A stretch of 45,498 nt of DNA from Pararhodospirillum photometricum DSM 122 (GTDB taxonomy: Bacteria > Pseudomonadota > Alphaproteobacteria > Rhodospirillales > Rhodospirillaceae): positions 3,052,160 to 3,097,657 of the forward strand of contig NC_017059.1 in the NCBI RefSeq assembly GCF_000284415.1, written 5' to 3'. Both the position numbers and the translations under genes were made by a program. How positions within the stretch are numbered: the first letter of the stretch is position 1; each line of letters starts with the position of its first letter. Positions 1-8,524 of the stretch are shown here, in pieces. The notes under the pieces were generated by a model. It saw nothing but the letters and a program-made list of their open reading frames with translations, did no database searches and was not told the origin of the DNA.

Positions 1-185
1 TCAAGGTCGCCTCGTCCATCGTGGCTATTTCCTCCATCCATCTTCTTCAGGTTTTCCTGAATATTCATGAGTACACTGACAGCAAGGTCATGTGGTTAAC
101 TCTTCTTCATCTGACCTTTGTCATTTCTGCGCTTATTCTTAGCTACGTGGAACGCATGATGTCCCACACTCACCTGAAAACCTAA
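1..185 (+). CDS. yqhA: YqhA/UPF0114 family membrane protein, C-terminal fragment
   Basis: The reading frame enters from the left edge (first full codon at base 3) and stops at TAA 183-185, leaving about 60 residues. They begin KVASSIVAISSIHLLQVF and contain a hydrophobic stretch ending in a tyrosine-rich turn (SYVERMM), closely resembling the last third of E. coli YqhA (UPF0114/TIGR00645), a small inner-membrane protein of unknown role. The start lies outside the window. The first 120 bases contain 54 G+C (45%), clearly lower than the surrounding genes, which may reflect acquisition or simply the hydrophobic composition. Confidence 0.8.
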   Translation, partial: KVASSIVAISSIHLLQVFLNIHEYTDSKVMWLTLLHLTFVISALILSYVERMMSHTHLKT

Positions 186-224
186 CCCTTCCCCGTCCCG
201 CCCCTGGCCCGGAAAGGAACCCAC

Positions 225-1979
225 GTGCACGACTTCACCCTCATTGCCACAATCTCCATGAGCCTGATGTTCGCCCTGGGATTTGGGTGGGTGGCGGCTC
301 GCCTCCATCTCTCCCCCTTGGTGGGCTATCTGGTCGCCGGCATTGCGGTGGGACCGTTCACACCGGGCTTCGTGGCCGATGGCCCGCTGGCCCAGCAGCT
401 CGCCGAAGTGGGCGTCATCCTTCTGATGTTCGGGGTGGGACTTCATTTTTCGGTCCGCGACCTGTGGGCGGTTCGCCGCATCGCCATCCCCGGCGCTCTG
501 GGGCAGATTGCGGCCGCGACCGCCATCGGCACGACCTTGAGCTGGCTCTGGGGATGGGGCCTGATCGCGGGTATCGTCTTCGGCCTTGCGCTGTCAACCG
601 CAAGCACCGTCGTCTTGCTGCGCGCCCTGGAGGAGCGCGGCATCGTGCAAAGCCACAACGGCCACATCGCCGTAGGCTGGCTGGTGGTCGAGGATCTGGC
701 CATGGTCGTGGCCCTGGTCTTGCTGCCTGCTGTGGCCAGCCTGACCGGCACCGCCGGCGCCCCTCCCTTGTCCGATCCCACGGACATCGCCAGCACCCTG
801 GGCCTTACCTTGGCCAAGGTGGCCATGTTCATCGCCTTGGTCATGCTGGTGGGGCGCCGGGTGGTGCCGTGGATCTTGGATCAGGTGGCCCGCCAGGGAT
901 CGCGCGAGTTGTTCACCTTGGCGGTTCTGGCCCTGGCGCTGGGCATCGCCTATCTGTCCTCCAGCCTGTTTGGCGTGTCGTTCGCGCTTGGTGCTTTTTT
1001 TGCCGGCGTCATCATGAGCGAGTCCGACCTGAGCCAAAAAGCCGCCGCCGATTCCCTGCCCCTCAAGGATGCCTTCGCCGTCTTGTTCTTTGTCTCGGTG
1101 GGCATGCTGTTCGACCCCCGCATCCTCCTCGCCGATCCCCTCGCGGTGCTCGCGGTGCTCCTGGTCATCATTATTGGCAAGTCGCTGGCGGCCTTCGGCA
1201 TTGTGCTGTTGTTCCGCTATCCCGTGTCCACCGCCTTGATCGTCTCGGCCTCTTTGGCCCAAATTGGTGAATTTTCCTTTATCCTTGGAGCGTTGGGCGT
1301 CTCGCTGGGCCTGTTGCCGCCGGCGGGCATGACCTACATCTTGTCGGGAGCCCTGCTGTCCATCGCCTTGAACCCGCTGGTGTTTCACCTTGTGGGCCCC
1401 CTGGAGCGCTGGATCCGCCGCCACCCCCGCCTGACCTCAACCTTGGAGCATTCCACCCCGGACCCGCTGGCCCACCTGCCGGTGGGAACGCCCGTGCCGG
1501 ATCAGCACGTCTTGATCATCGGCCACGGCCGGGTGGGGTCCTTGTTGGCTGAGGCCATGCATCAGGCCGGTGTTCCTTCCTTGCTGGTCGAGCAGAACCG
1601 GGCCGTGGTCACGCGTCTGCGCGAGGAGGGCCGTTTGGCCCTGTGCGGGGATGGCGCCGTGATGGACGTCTTGCAGCGGGCCCATCTCGAGCGGGCCCGC
1701 CTCTTGATCGTTGCCATCCCTGATGGCTTTGCCGTGCGGCGGATCGTTGAAGGGGCACGCCACGTCAACCCCCAGCTCGACATCGTCGTGCGCACCCACA
1801 GCGATGAAGAGCGCGAGACCTTGGAGCGCCTGGGCGTCGATCATGCGGTGATGGGCGAACGCGAGTTGGCCTTTGCCATGATGGACACGGCCTTGCGCTG
1901 CGTGGGGGTCAGTGATGCCGAGGCCGTGGTCGCGGCGTTTCGCAGGCCGGGTGTTTTGAAGGATCCCCAGGCGGCTTGA
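225..1979 (+). CDS. ybaL: YbaL/KefB-type monovalent cation:proton antiporter (CPA2) with TrkA-N domain
   Basis: 584 residues. Residues about 5-400 form a 12-13 segment Na+/H+ exchanger membrane domain with family signatures SPLVGYLVAGIAVGPFTPGF and STASTVVLLRALEERG; residues about 425-545 form a cytoplasmic Rossmann TrkA-N domain starting DQHVLIIGHGRVGSLLAEA. Length and order match E. coli YbaL (RosB), a glutathione-gated-type K+ efflux or cation/proton antiporter paralogue; the transported ion is inferred, not shown. Start is GTG at 225, chosen because GGAAAGGA lies 8 bases upstream and the N-terminus MHDFTLIATIS aligns with the family. It stands alone, with a hairpin terminator-like repeat just after the stop shared with the converging gene. 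Confidence 0.92.
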   Translation: MHDFTLIATISMSLMFALGFGWVAARLHLSPLVGYLVAGIAVGPFTPGFVADGPLAQQLAEVGVILLMFGVGLHFSVRDLWAVRRIAIPGALGQIAAATAIGTTLSWLWGWGLIAGIVFGLALSTASTVVLLRALEERGIVQSHNGHIAVGWLVVEDLAMVVALVLLPAVASLTGTAGAPPLSDPTDIASTLGLTLAKVAMFIALVMLVGRRVVPWILDQVARQGSRELFTLAVLALALGIAYLSSSLFGVSFALGAFFAGVIMSESDLSQKAAADSLPLKDAFAVLFFVSVGMLFDPRILLADPLAVLAVLLVIIIGKSLAAFGIVLLFRYPVSTALIVSASLAQIGEFSFILGALGVSLGLLPPAGMTYILSGALLSIALNPLVFHLVGPLERWIRRHPRLTSTLEHSTPDPLAHLPVGTPVPDQHVLIIGHGRVGSLLAEAMHQAGVPSLLVEQNRAVVTRLREEGRLALCGDGAVMDVLQRAHLERARLLIVAIPDGFAVRRIVEGARHVNPQLDIVVRTHSDEERETLERLGVDHAVMGERELAFAMMDTALRCVGVSDAEAVVAAFRRPGVLKDPQAA

Positions 1980-1983
1980 AGAA

Positions 1984-2015
1984 AAGGCTGGGGAGGCGGC
2001 CCTCCCCAGCCCCTC
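1984..2015. repeat. Dispersed hairpin element, copy 1 (probable terminator)
   Basis: GGCTGGGGAGG at 1986-1996 pairs perfectly with CCTCCCCAGCC at 2001-2011 around a CGGC loop. It sits between converging genes. The A-tract before it (1982-1985) would read as a U-tract for the minus-strand gene, so it most likely terminates the GGDEF-EAL gene. Confidence 0.75.
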
Positions 2016-2031
2016 GGTTCCCTTGGGGGAG

Positions 2032-4005
2032 TTACGACGCCACGCTGTGGCCTAGCAGGGTGTTCAGGACTTTTTCGGCCGGTTCGGGCCGGGCCAGCAG
2101 AAAACCCTGCACGGCATCGCAGCCGACCGAGCCCAGGTAGGCATACTGGGCGTCGGTTTCCACACCCTCGGCGATCACCTCCAGGCCGAGGCTGTGCCCG
2201 AGATTGATGATCGCCCGGGTGATGACAGCATCGTTGCCGTTTTCGGTAACATTGCGGACGAAAGACTGGTCCACCTTGAGCCGGTCCACCCGGAAGCGCT
2301 TGAGATAATTCAAGGAAGAATAGCCCGTCCCGAAATCGTCGATGGCCAGCCGAATCCCCGCGTGCGAAAAGGCTTCGAGAAGCCGGATGGCGTGGTCCAC
2401 GTCTTGCATCAAGATGCTCTCGGTCAGCTCCAGTTCCAGATCGGCGGGCGGCACCCGGTGCTCGGCGAGCAAGGCGATCACCCGCTCAACCAGCCCGGCC
2501 TTGCGAAACTGAACGGCGGAAATGTTGACCGCGATCAGCAAGCGGCCACAGCCCCGCGCCCGCCAGTTGGCATAGTGGGCCAGGGCGGTTCGCAGCACCC
2601 AATCCCCAAGGTCGTGAATGAGATCGCTGTCCTCGGCGACGCCGACGATGGTCGAAGCCGGGATCGGACCCAGCCCCGGATGGGTCCAGCGCACCAAAGC
2701 CTCAGCGCCTGAAGGCTGGCCACTGCGCAAATCGTATTGCACCTGGAAATGCACGGCGAGTTGGTCGCCCAACTGCAGGGCACGGCGCAGATCCCCTTCC
2801 AGGCTTAGGCGGGCGGCGGCCTCAGCATTCATCTCCTGCGAGAAAAATAAGCAGTGTTCGTCCTCAGAGCGCTTGGCCCGGTAGAGCGCCATGTCGGCAT
2901 TCTTGATCAAGGTGGCGGGGTCGGTGCCGTCTTGCGGGAAAATGGCAATGCCCACATTGGCCCCCACCCGCACCTCGTGGTCGCCCAGATCAACCGGCGT
3001 TCGGATCACCTCAATCAGATGACGCGCCACCGCCGCCGCCGCCTCGGGGCTGGAAACGCCGGTTTGAATAAGCGCAAACTCGTCGCCGCCCACCCGGGCC
3101 ACGGTGTCGGCTTTCTCAGCGGCGGCATTGATACGCGACGCGATGGTCATCAAAAACAAATCGCCAACGGCATGACCCAGGGTGTCGTTGATCCGGCTGA
3201 AATGGTCGAGATCGATAAACAGCACGGCCAAGCCGAGGCCGTTGCGCCGGGCGTGATGGACCGCCTGATCAAGCCGGTCACGAAATAAAACGCGATTGGG
3301 CAGACGCGTCAGGGTGTCGTAATTCACAAGCTGGCGGATGCGCTCCTCGGTCCGCTTGCGGGCCGTGACATCCTCGTGCACCGCCACCACGTGCAAAACC
3401 CGGCCCGCCCGGTCGAGAAGAGGCGTCAAGATTTGGTGGACGGTGTGGGTTCGGCCATCCTTGCGGCGCTCGACCAGTTCGCCTCGCCACACCCGCCCGG
3501 CGCGCAAGGCAGCCCAAATCTGCTCCAAGTCGGCCTCCTCGCGGCCGCCCGGGCGCAGCACCTCAGGCAGATGGCCCAGCATTTCGGCCCCCTGATACCC
3601 GGTGAGACGCTCGTAAGCCTCATTCACCCATTCAACGCGGCCCTCGCCGTCACACACAAAAATCGCACTGGCCACGGCGCTCATGGCCAAGTCGCGCAGC
3701 CGCTGGGCATTGTGGGCCCGGCACACGGTGAATAGCCGGCCCAGGCGTTGGGACAAGTCCTCCAAGGCGGCTTCGACGGCGGGGGTGGGGGCGCTTTCCT
3801 CATTCCAGCCCAGGCACAATACGCCAACGAGGTGGCCGCCATCGTGAAGCGGCAGGCACAAGGCTTCCTCAACGTCGGCGGTTTGCATCCAGGCCGCGCT
3901 CAGACCGGTGCCGCGCACCGGACGGCCAAGGCGGCAGGCGGCACGGGCCGGCCCCTCCTCGGCGTCGGCTGGGGAGGCGGGCCTCCCCAGACCCCTCCTT
4001 ATCAT
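2032..4005 (-). CDS. GAF(partial)-PAS-GGDEF-EAL cyclic-di-GMP signalling protein
   Basis: Two-domain c-di-GMP turnover protein. Numbering from the upstream limit of the frame at 4215, I see a partial GAF domain (about 90-160, EALCLPLHDGGHLVGVLCLGW), a PAS domain (about 175-285), GGDEF with an intact GGDEF motif at 376-380 and EAL with EALVRW at 505-510, then ELTES, DDFGTGYSSLN, LKVDQSFV and EGVET. Both catalytic sites look intact, so it could make and degrade c-di-GMP. The inhibitory RxxD site is EKAD, lacking its arginine. The frame is open to 4215, but that would overlap the divergent neighbour; I give ATG 4005, with GTG 3918 or ATG 3888 also possible. The first half of the GAF domain is absent, so the gene looks 5'-truncated. 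Confidence 0.85.
   Translation of the reverse strand: MIRRGLGRPASPADAEEGPARAACRLGRPVRGTGLSAAWMQTADVEEALCLPLHDGGHLVGVLCLGWNEESAPTPAVEAALEDLSQRLGRLFTVCRAHNAQRLRDLAMSAVASAIFVCDGEGRVEWVNEAYERLTGYQGAEMLGHLPEVLRPGGREEADLEQIWAALRAGRVWRGELVERRKDGRTHTVHQILTPLLDRAGRVLHVVAVHEDVTARKRTEERIRQLVNYDTLTRLPNRVLFRDRLDQAVHHARRNGLGLAVLFIDLDHFSRINDTLGHAVGDLFLMTIASRINAAAEKADTVARVGGDEFALIQTGVSSPEAAAAVARHLIEVIRTPVDLGDHEVRVGANVGIAIFPQDGTDPATLIKNADMALYRAKRSEDEHCLFFSQEMNAEAAARLSLEGDLRRALQLGDQLAVHFQVQYDLRSGQPSGAEALVRWTHPGLGPIPASTIVGVAEDSDLIHDLGDWVLRTALAHYANWRARGCGRLLIAVNISAVQFRKAGLVERVIALLAEHRVPPADLELELTESILMQDVDHAIRLLEAFSHAGIRLAIDDFGTGYSSLNYLKRFRVDRLKVDQSFVRNVTENGNDAVITRAIINLGHSLGLEVIAEGVETDAQYAYLGSVGCDAVQGFLLARPEPAEKVLNTLLGHSVAS
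3967..3997. repeat. Dispersed hairpin element, copy 2, inside or before a 5' coding end
   Basis: CTGGGGAGGC at 3969-3978 and GCCTCCCCAG at 3981-3990 form a 10-bp stem with a 2-base loop, followed by ACCCCTCC. Unlike the other copies it lies between two divergent gene starts, where no terminator is needed, exactly where the GAF domain of the minus-strand gene breaks off. Confidence 0.7.
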
Positions 4006-4138
4006 GAGGCGGCAAGGGGGCTTGGCGCGTGGCTTGCCTCGGGATCGGAAACGGTTCACCCTGGGGCCCGGCGTTGGAAGGGGATTTCCGGCGTCATGAC
4101 AGGACCTTGACAGCCTCCGAGCCACGGGAGACTTCGGT

Positions 4139-6841
4139 ATGAGCGTGCGGCATCTGTCTTCACTGTTTGCCCCCTCGTCGGTGGCGGTCCTCGGGGCCTC
4201 CAACCAGGCCGACACGGTCGGTCATCTGGTGATGCGCAACCTGCTCTCGGGCGGGTTCGCCGGGCCCATCATGCCCGTCAATCCCCAGTATCAGGCCGTG
4301 GCCGGGGTGCTGGCTTATCCCGATGTCGCCTCCTTGCCGGTTACGCCCGATCTCGCCTTGCTCTGTTCGCCGCCTCAGCATCTGGCCGCTCAGATCAAGG
4401 CCCTGGGCCAGCGTGGCACCCGGGCGGCCATCGTCATGACCGATGTGCGCGGTCACATGCCGGCCCAGGGACCCCGGCCGCTGTCAGAAATCCTGTTGGC
4501 CTTGGCCCGCGAACATCGCATGCGCATGCTGGGACCGGGCAGCCTGGGCCTGCTGGCGCCGGGGATTGGCCTTAACGCCAGCGGCTTCGTGCGGCCGGCC
4601 GCCGAGGGCAAGGTGGCCTTTGTCAGCCAGTCGGGGGCGGTGTGCACGGCGGTGCTCGACTGGGCCCGCGGCCATGGCATCGGCTTTTCCCATTTTCTGT
4701 CGCTGGGTGAAAAGGTGGATGTCGATTTCGGCGACGCCATCGACTACCTGGGCACCCAACCCGATGTGCGGGCCGTCTTGCTGCACATCGAGTCCGTCAC
4801 CGATGCGCGCAAGTTCATGTCGGCGGCCCGTTCGGCGGCGCGCAATAAGCCGGTGATCGTCATCAAGTCGGGACGCGGGGCCGAGGGCGCGCAGGCGGCA
4901 GCCTCCCATACCGGCAACCTCGCCGGCGCCGATGCGATCCACGACATCGCCTTCAAGCGTGCCGGCATGCTGCGCGTGTACAGCCTGGAAGAGCTGTTCA
5001 ACGCCGTGGAAACCCTGGCCCACACCCGGCGTCCCACCCGGGGCCACCGCTTGGCCATTGTCACCAACGGCGGCGGTCTTGGCGTGATGGCCGTTGACGA
5101 GTTGATCGAGCGCGGCGGCACCCTAGCCCCCCTCAGCCCGGCAACCACCAAGGCCCTGGCCCAGGTCCTGCCCCCCGGGGTAATGCCGGCCAACCCGCTT
5201 GACCTGGGCGGCGCGGCCGGCGGCGAGCTTTATGGCAAGGCGCTCGACATTCTGCTGGGGGCCGGCGAGATCGACGCCGTTTTGGTGATGTATGCGCCCT
5301 TCGCCCAGTCGCCCTCGACCGAGATCGCCCAGACCGTGATCGACACCGCCAACCGACATCGCACCGCCAGCGTGTTCACCTGCTGGGTCGGCCAAGCGCA
5401 GGTGGTGGCGGCCCGCTCGCTGTTCACCGAGGCGCAAATCCCCACCTACCTCACCCCCGACGAGGCCATCCAGGGCTTCATGCACCTCGTGACCTACCGG
5501 CGCAACCAGCATATGCTGATGGAAACGCCGCCCAGCCTGCCCTCCGAGTTTACCGCCAACGTCGAATCGGCCCGCCAGATCATCGACCTTGCCATTGCCC
5601 GCGGCCATCTGGTGATGAGCGAGCCCGAGGCCAAGGCGGTGTTCGCCTCGTATGGCATCCCCACCGTCGAGACCCACATCGCCCGCACCCCCGACGAAGC
5701 CGCCGCCGTGGCCCGACGCATGAACGGGTCGGTGGCTCTCAAGATCCTGTCGCGCGCCATCACCCACAAATCAGACGTGGGCGGCGTGGTGCTCGACCTG
5801 GAGACCCCCGACGACGTGCGCCGTGCCGCCGAGGATATGGCCCAGCGTGTGGCCCAAACCTTCCCCGATGCCCCCTTGGAGGGCTTTACCGTTCAGCGCA
5901 TGGCCCGGCGTCCGGGGGCCCATGAACTGATCGTTGGCGCCACCTTGGATCCGATTTTCGGCCCTGTGGTTCTGTTTGGTCAGGGCGGCACGGCGGTGGA
6001 GATCATTCGCGACCAAGCCGTGGCCCTGCCGCCCCTCAACATGGCCCTGGCCCGCGACATGCTGGAGCGCACCCGCGTCTTTCGCCTGCTCGAAGGCTAC
6101 CGCGACAAGCCGGCGGCCGATCTGGAATCCATCTGCCTGACCTTGATCCAGATCGCCCAGATGATGATCGACATCCCCGAGATCGTCGAACTCGAGATCA
6201 ATCCCCTGTTTGCCGACGCGCGGGGGGTGCTGGCGGTCGATGCTCGGGTGCGTTTGGAGCCGGGCAAGACCAAGGGGCCGCACCGTCTTGCCATTCGGCC
6301 TTATCCCGCCCAGTTGGAAGAGACGTTCGTCATGCGCGACGGGCGGGCGGCCTTGCTGCGGCCCATTCGCCCCGAGGACGAACCCAAGCACTATGAGTTC
6401 GTCTCGCGCCTCAGCCCCGAGGATGTGCGCTTCCGCTTCTTTGGGCTGGTCAAGGAACTGCCCCACGACCAGATGGCCCGCCTCACCCAGATCGACTATG
6501 CCCGCGAGATGGCCTTCATCGCCCAGATCGAGGAGGACGACGAGCCCCGAACCCTGGGCGTGGTGCGCGCCGTGACCGATCCCGACAACGAAACCACCGA
6601 GTTCTCCGTGGTCGTCCGCTCGGATCTCAAGGGCTCCGGTCTGGGCAAGGCCTTGATGCTCAAGATTATTCGGTACTGTTATGAACGGCGCACCCGCTAC
6701 ATGGTCGGGCAGGTGTTGCGCGACAACCGCCGCATGCTGCGGTTTTGCGAAGACCTCGGGTTCGAGCGGATCGGCTTGGTCGATGAGGATGTGGTGGAGC
6801 TGCGCCTCGATTTGCGCCGCGTCGCTGCCTTGGGTGATTAA
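4139..6841 (+). CDS. pat: Bifunctional acyl-CoA synthetase (NDP-forming-like)/GNAT acetyltransferase, Pat type
   Basis: 900 residues with the domain order of Pat/YfiQ (PatZ), which acetylates lysines of metabolic enzymes such as acetyl-CoA synthetase. Residues 8-100 are a CoA-binding Rossmann domain (SVAVLGASNQADTVG), about 150-450 succinyl-CoA-ligase-like domains (VAFVSQSGAV; SHTGNLAG with His257), about 490-705 an ATP-grasp domain (ALKILSRAITHKSDVGGV) and about 735-890 a GNAT domain with the acetyl-CoA loop LKGSGLGKAL. The retained histidine at the position used by ADP-forming acetyl-CoA synthetases leaves synthetase activity possible; most Pat proteins use this half as a sensor. Start ATG 4139, with CGGGAG upstream. 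The small FmdB gene follows 12 bases downstream and may be co-transcribed. Confidence 0.9.
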   Translation: MSVRHLSSLFAPSSVAVLGASNQADTVGHLVMRNLLSGGFAGPIMPVNPQYQAVAGVLAYPDVASLPVTPDLALLCSPPQHLAAQIKALGQRGTRAAIVMTDVRGHMPAQGPRPLSEILLALAREHRMRMLGPGSLGLLAPGIGLNASGFVRPAAEGKVAFVSQSGAVCTAVLDWARGHGIGFSHFLSLGEKVDVDFGDAIDYLGTQPDVRAVLLHIESVTDARKFMSAARSAARNKPVIVIKSGRGAEGAQAAASHTGNLAGADAIHDIAFKRAGMLRVYSLEELFNAVETLAHTRRPTRGHRLAIVTNGGGLGVMAVDELIERGGTLAPLSPATTKALAQVLPPGVMPANPLDLGGAAGGELYGKALDILLGAGEIDAVLVMYAPFAQSPSTEIAQTVIDTANRHRTASVFTCWVGQAQVVAARSLFTEAQIPTYLTPDEAIQGFMHLVTYRRNQHMLMETPPSLPSEFTANVESARQIIDLAIARGHLVMSEPEAKAVFASYGIPTVETHIARTPDEAAAVARRMNGSVALKILSRAITHKSDVGGVVLDLETPDDVRRAAEDMAQRVAQTFPDAPLEGFTVQRMARRPGAHELIVGATLDPIFGPVVLFGQGGTAVEIIRDQAVALPPLNMALARDMLERTRVFRLLEGYRDKPAADLESICLTLIQIAQMMIDIPEIVELEINPLFADARGVLAVDARVRLEPGKTKGPHRLAIRPYPAQLEETFVMRDGRAALLRPIRPEDEPKHYEFVSRLSPEDVRFRFFGLVKELPHDQMARLTQIDYAREMAFIAQIEEDDEPRTLGVVRAVTDPDNETTEFSVVVRSDLKGSGLGKALMLKIIRYCYERRTRYMVGQVLRDNRRMLRFCEDLGFERIGLVDEDVVELRLDLRRVAALGD

Positions 6842-6853
6842 CGGAGGGCTGGG

Positions 6854-7090
6854 ATGCCGACTTATACCTATCACTGTGTGCGCTGCGATGAGGAGTTTAG
6901 CGCTTTCGTCAGCGGCTCCAGTGCCGCGCCGGCGTGTCCCGGCTGTGGCGCGACCGAGTTGGAGCGCCTGCCGGCCGCCCCGGCCATTGGCGGTGCGGTG
7001 CGTAAAGGTTTGGAGAAGGCCCGGACCCAGGCGGCCAAAGAGGGGCACTTCAGCAATTACAGCGCGTCGGAGATGAAGGGGAAGCTTTAG
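6854..7090 (+). CDS. FmdB-type zinc ribbon protein
   Basis: 78 residues beginning MPTYTYHCVRCDEEF, the hallmark of the FmdB/CxxC_CxxC_SSSS family. Cys8/Cys11 and Cys28/Cys31 would hold one zinc. The C-terminus is basic and helical and ends in the YSASEMKGKL-type tail usual for the family. Function is unknown beyond the name, which comes from a regulator in the formamidase operon of Methylophilus. Start ATG 6854 has GGAGGG 6 bases upstream; it follows the Pat gene by 12 bases, so one transcript is likely. Confidence 0.88.
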   Translation: MPTYTYHCVRCDEEFSAFVSGSSAAPACPGCGATELERLPAAPAIGGAVRKGLEKARTQAAKEGHFSNYSASEMKGKL

Positions 7091-7091
7091 G

Positions 7092-7125
7092 AAGGCTGGG
7101 GAGGCTTGCCTCCCCAAGACCCCTC
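7092..7125. repeat. Dispersed hairpin element, copy 3 (terminator between converging genes)
   Basis: GGGGAGGC at 7098-7105 and GCCTCCCC at 7108-7115 form a stem with a TT loop, followed by AAGACCCCTCG. It lies directly after the FmdB stop and 8 bases from the stop of the converging ferritin-like gene. Confidence 0.75.
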
Positions 7126-7132
7126 GTTCCTT

Positions 7133-7636
7133 TTAGTCAACCGCCTGGGGGGGCTCCAGGTCGTCGCCAAACACGGCCGGGGGGCGTTGATAGCGGGCTT
7201 GGGTGTGTTCCAGCAAGGCGACGTGTTCGGCTTCCTCGTCGGCGAAGTCAGTCGCTAGGGTTCGCACGGTCTCGTTGCCCGAGGTTTGGGCCACCCAGCG
7301 GTAAAAAGCTTCGCCGCGTCGTTCGCTGTCCAGGGCGAGGGTCAGGGCCTCGGGGGCGCTTAGGCGGTAGTGGGTATCCTCGGTGGCCACCGTCTCGGGC
7401 GCCTCGGGGTCGGGCCAGCGGAACTCCCAGGGCTTGAGGGCGGGCACGTCCACCCCCTGGGCCCGACGCCGGACCTCGCGCAGATGCAGCCGCGAGAAGT
7501 GGGCCATCTTACGAAACAGTTCGGTGACTTCGCAGTTGTGGTGCACCTCAAGGGAGTCGGCCAGGGCATCGAAGCGGTGGCCGGACTCCTCTTCTAGGGC
7601 AATCGCGTGGGCCAAAAACTCTCCCAGCGTTTCCAT
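7133..7636 (-). CDS. Ferritin-like/rubrerythrin-family diiron protein
   Basis: 167 residues, predicted four-helix bundle. Metal-ligand-type motifs appear in order: ALEEESGHRF (about 13-22), EVTELFRKMAHFSRLH (about 36-51), SERRGEAFYRWVA (about 104-116) and DFADEEAEHVALL (about 130-142). This is the E...ExxH pattern of rubrerythrin-type ferritin-like proteins, but without the rubredoxin C-terminal domain. A role in peroxide or iron handling is inferred from the fold and from the nearby dps-oxyR pair. Start ATG 7636 has GGAGAG just upstream. It lies immediately downstream of korB on the same strand, with 41 bases between, so it may be the last gene of that unit. Confidence 0.8.
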   Translation of the reverse strand: METLGEFLAHAIALEEESGHRFDALADSLEVHHNCEVTELFRKMAHFSRLHLREVRRRAQGVDVPALKPWEFRWPDPEAPETVATEDTHYRLSAPEALTLALDSERRGEAFYRWVAQTSGNETVRTLATDFADEEAEHVALLEHTQARYQRPPAVFGDDLEPPQAVD

Positions 7637-7677
7637 GCGGGCTCTCCTTGACGCCAGAGCCCGCCGATCCCTGGGGA

Positions 7678-8508
7678 TTACACCACGAAGCGGGCCTCAA
7701 GAGCGGCCAGGGCCATCGGCTCGGCCGTTTCCGGCATATAGGCAGGGGTGAGGCCCTTGAACAAGATGCCGGTGGAAAAACCATCGTCGTCGAGCAAGGT
7801 CTTGAAGGCCTCGGTGCGGTTGCTCACCGGTTCCCATTCCTGGTGCACCCGGTCCTTGTAGCCGCGCTGCTCCGGGCGGTAGGTGATGCACGGCGACAGT
7901 ACGTGGATGAAGGAAAAGCCATCGTGGGTGATGGCCTCGCAGATCTGGCGGGTCAGTTCGGCCGGCTGGCCGGAAAACGCCCGGGAAATGAACGAGGCAC
8001 CGGCCGACAGGGCAATCTCAAGGGGCTGGAAGGGGACAAGGCCGGGGCCGTTGGGGGTCAGCTTGGAGCCGGACCAGTCGGCCTCGGTGGTCGGGGACGC
8101 CTGGCCCTTGGTCATGCCGTAGACGCTGTTGTCCATGACGATGTAGGTCATGTTCACATTGCGGCGGCAGGCATGCAAAAAGTGGTTGCCGCCAATCGAA
8201 AAGCCATCGCCATCGCCGCCGGCCACCAAGACCGTCAGGTCAGGCCGGGCCAACTTGAGCCCGGTGGCCACCGGTAAGGCACGGCCGTGTACGCCGTGGA
8301 AGCCGTACACCGTGGAATAGGCCGGTAGGCGCGACGAGCAGCCGATCCCCGAGACCAGGGCCACCTCCTCGCGCGGCAGGGCCAACGCGGCGAGGGCGCG
8401 GGCAATGGCGGTGATCACCGCGAAGTGGCCGCAGCCCGGACACCACACCGGCTTGACGTCGGAACGGTAGTCCTGCGCTTCGAGACGGGTTTCGGCCTCG
8501 GGACTCAT
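7678..8508 (-). CDS. korB: 2-oxoacid:ferredoxin oxidoreductase, beta subunit
   Basis: 276 residues. The thiamine-diphosphate subunit of a KorAB-type 2-oxoacid (probably 2-oxoglutarate):ferredoxin oxidoreductase, which decarboxylates the 2-oxoacid to acyl-CoA while reducing ferredoxin, or runs in reverse. PVWCPGCGHFAV (about 21-32) and the ThDP/Mg motif GGDGDGFSIGGNHF (about 107-120) are clear; GIGCSSR is a further family signature. Start ATG 8508 has GGAGAGC upstream and lies 16 bases from the korA stop, so the two are co-translated. Substrate is inferred from subunit architecture (two subunits, fused gamma-alpha), not from residues. Confidence 0.92.
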   Translation of the reverse strand: MSPEAETRLEAQDYRSDVKPVWCPGCGHFAVITAIARALAALALPREEVALVSGIGCSSRLPAYSTVYGFHGVHGRALPVATGLKLARPDLTVLVAGGDGDGFSIGGNHFLHACRRNVNMTYIVMDNSVYGMTKGQASPTTEADWSGSKLTPNGPGLVPFQPLEIALSAGASFISRAFSGQPAELTRQICEAITHDGFSFIHVLSPCITYRPEQRGYKDRVHQEWEPVSNRTEAFKTLLDDDGFSTGILFKGLTPAYMPETAEPMALAALEARFVV

Positions 8509-8524
8509 CTTGCTCTCCCTTCTC

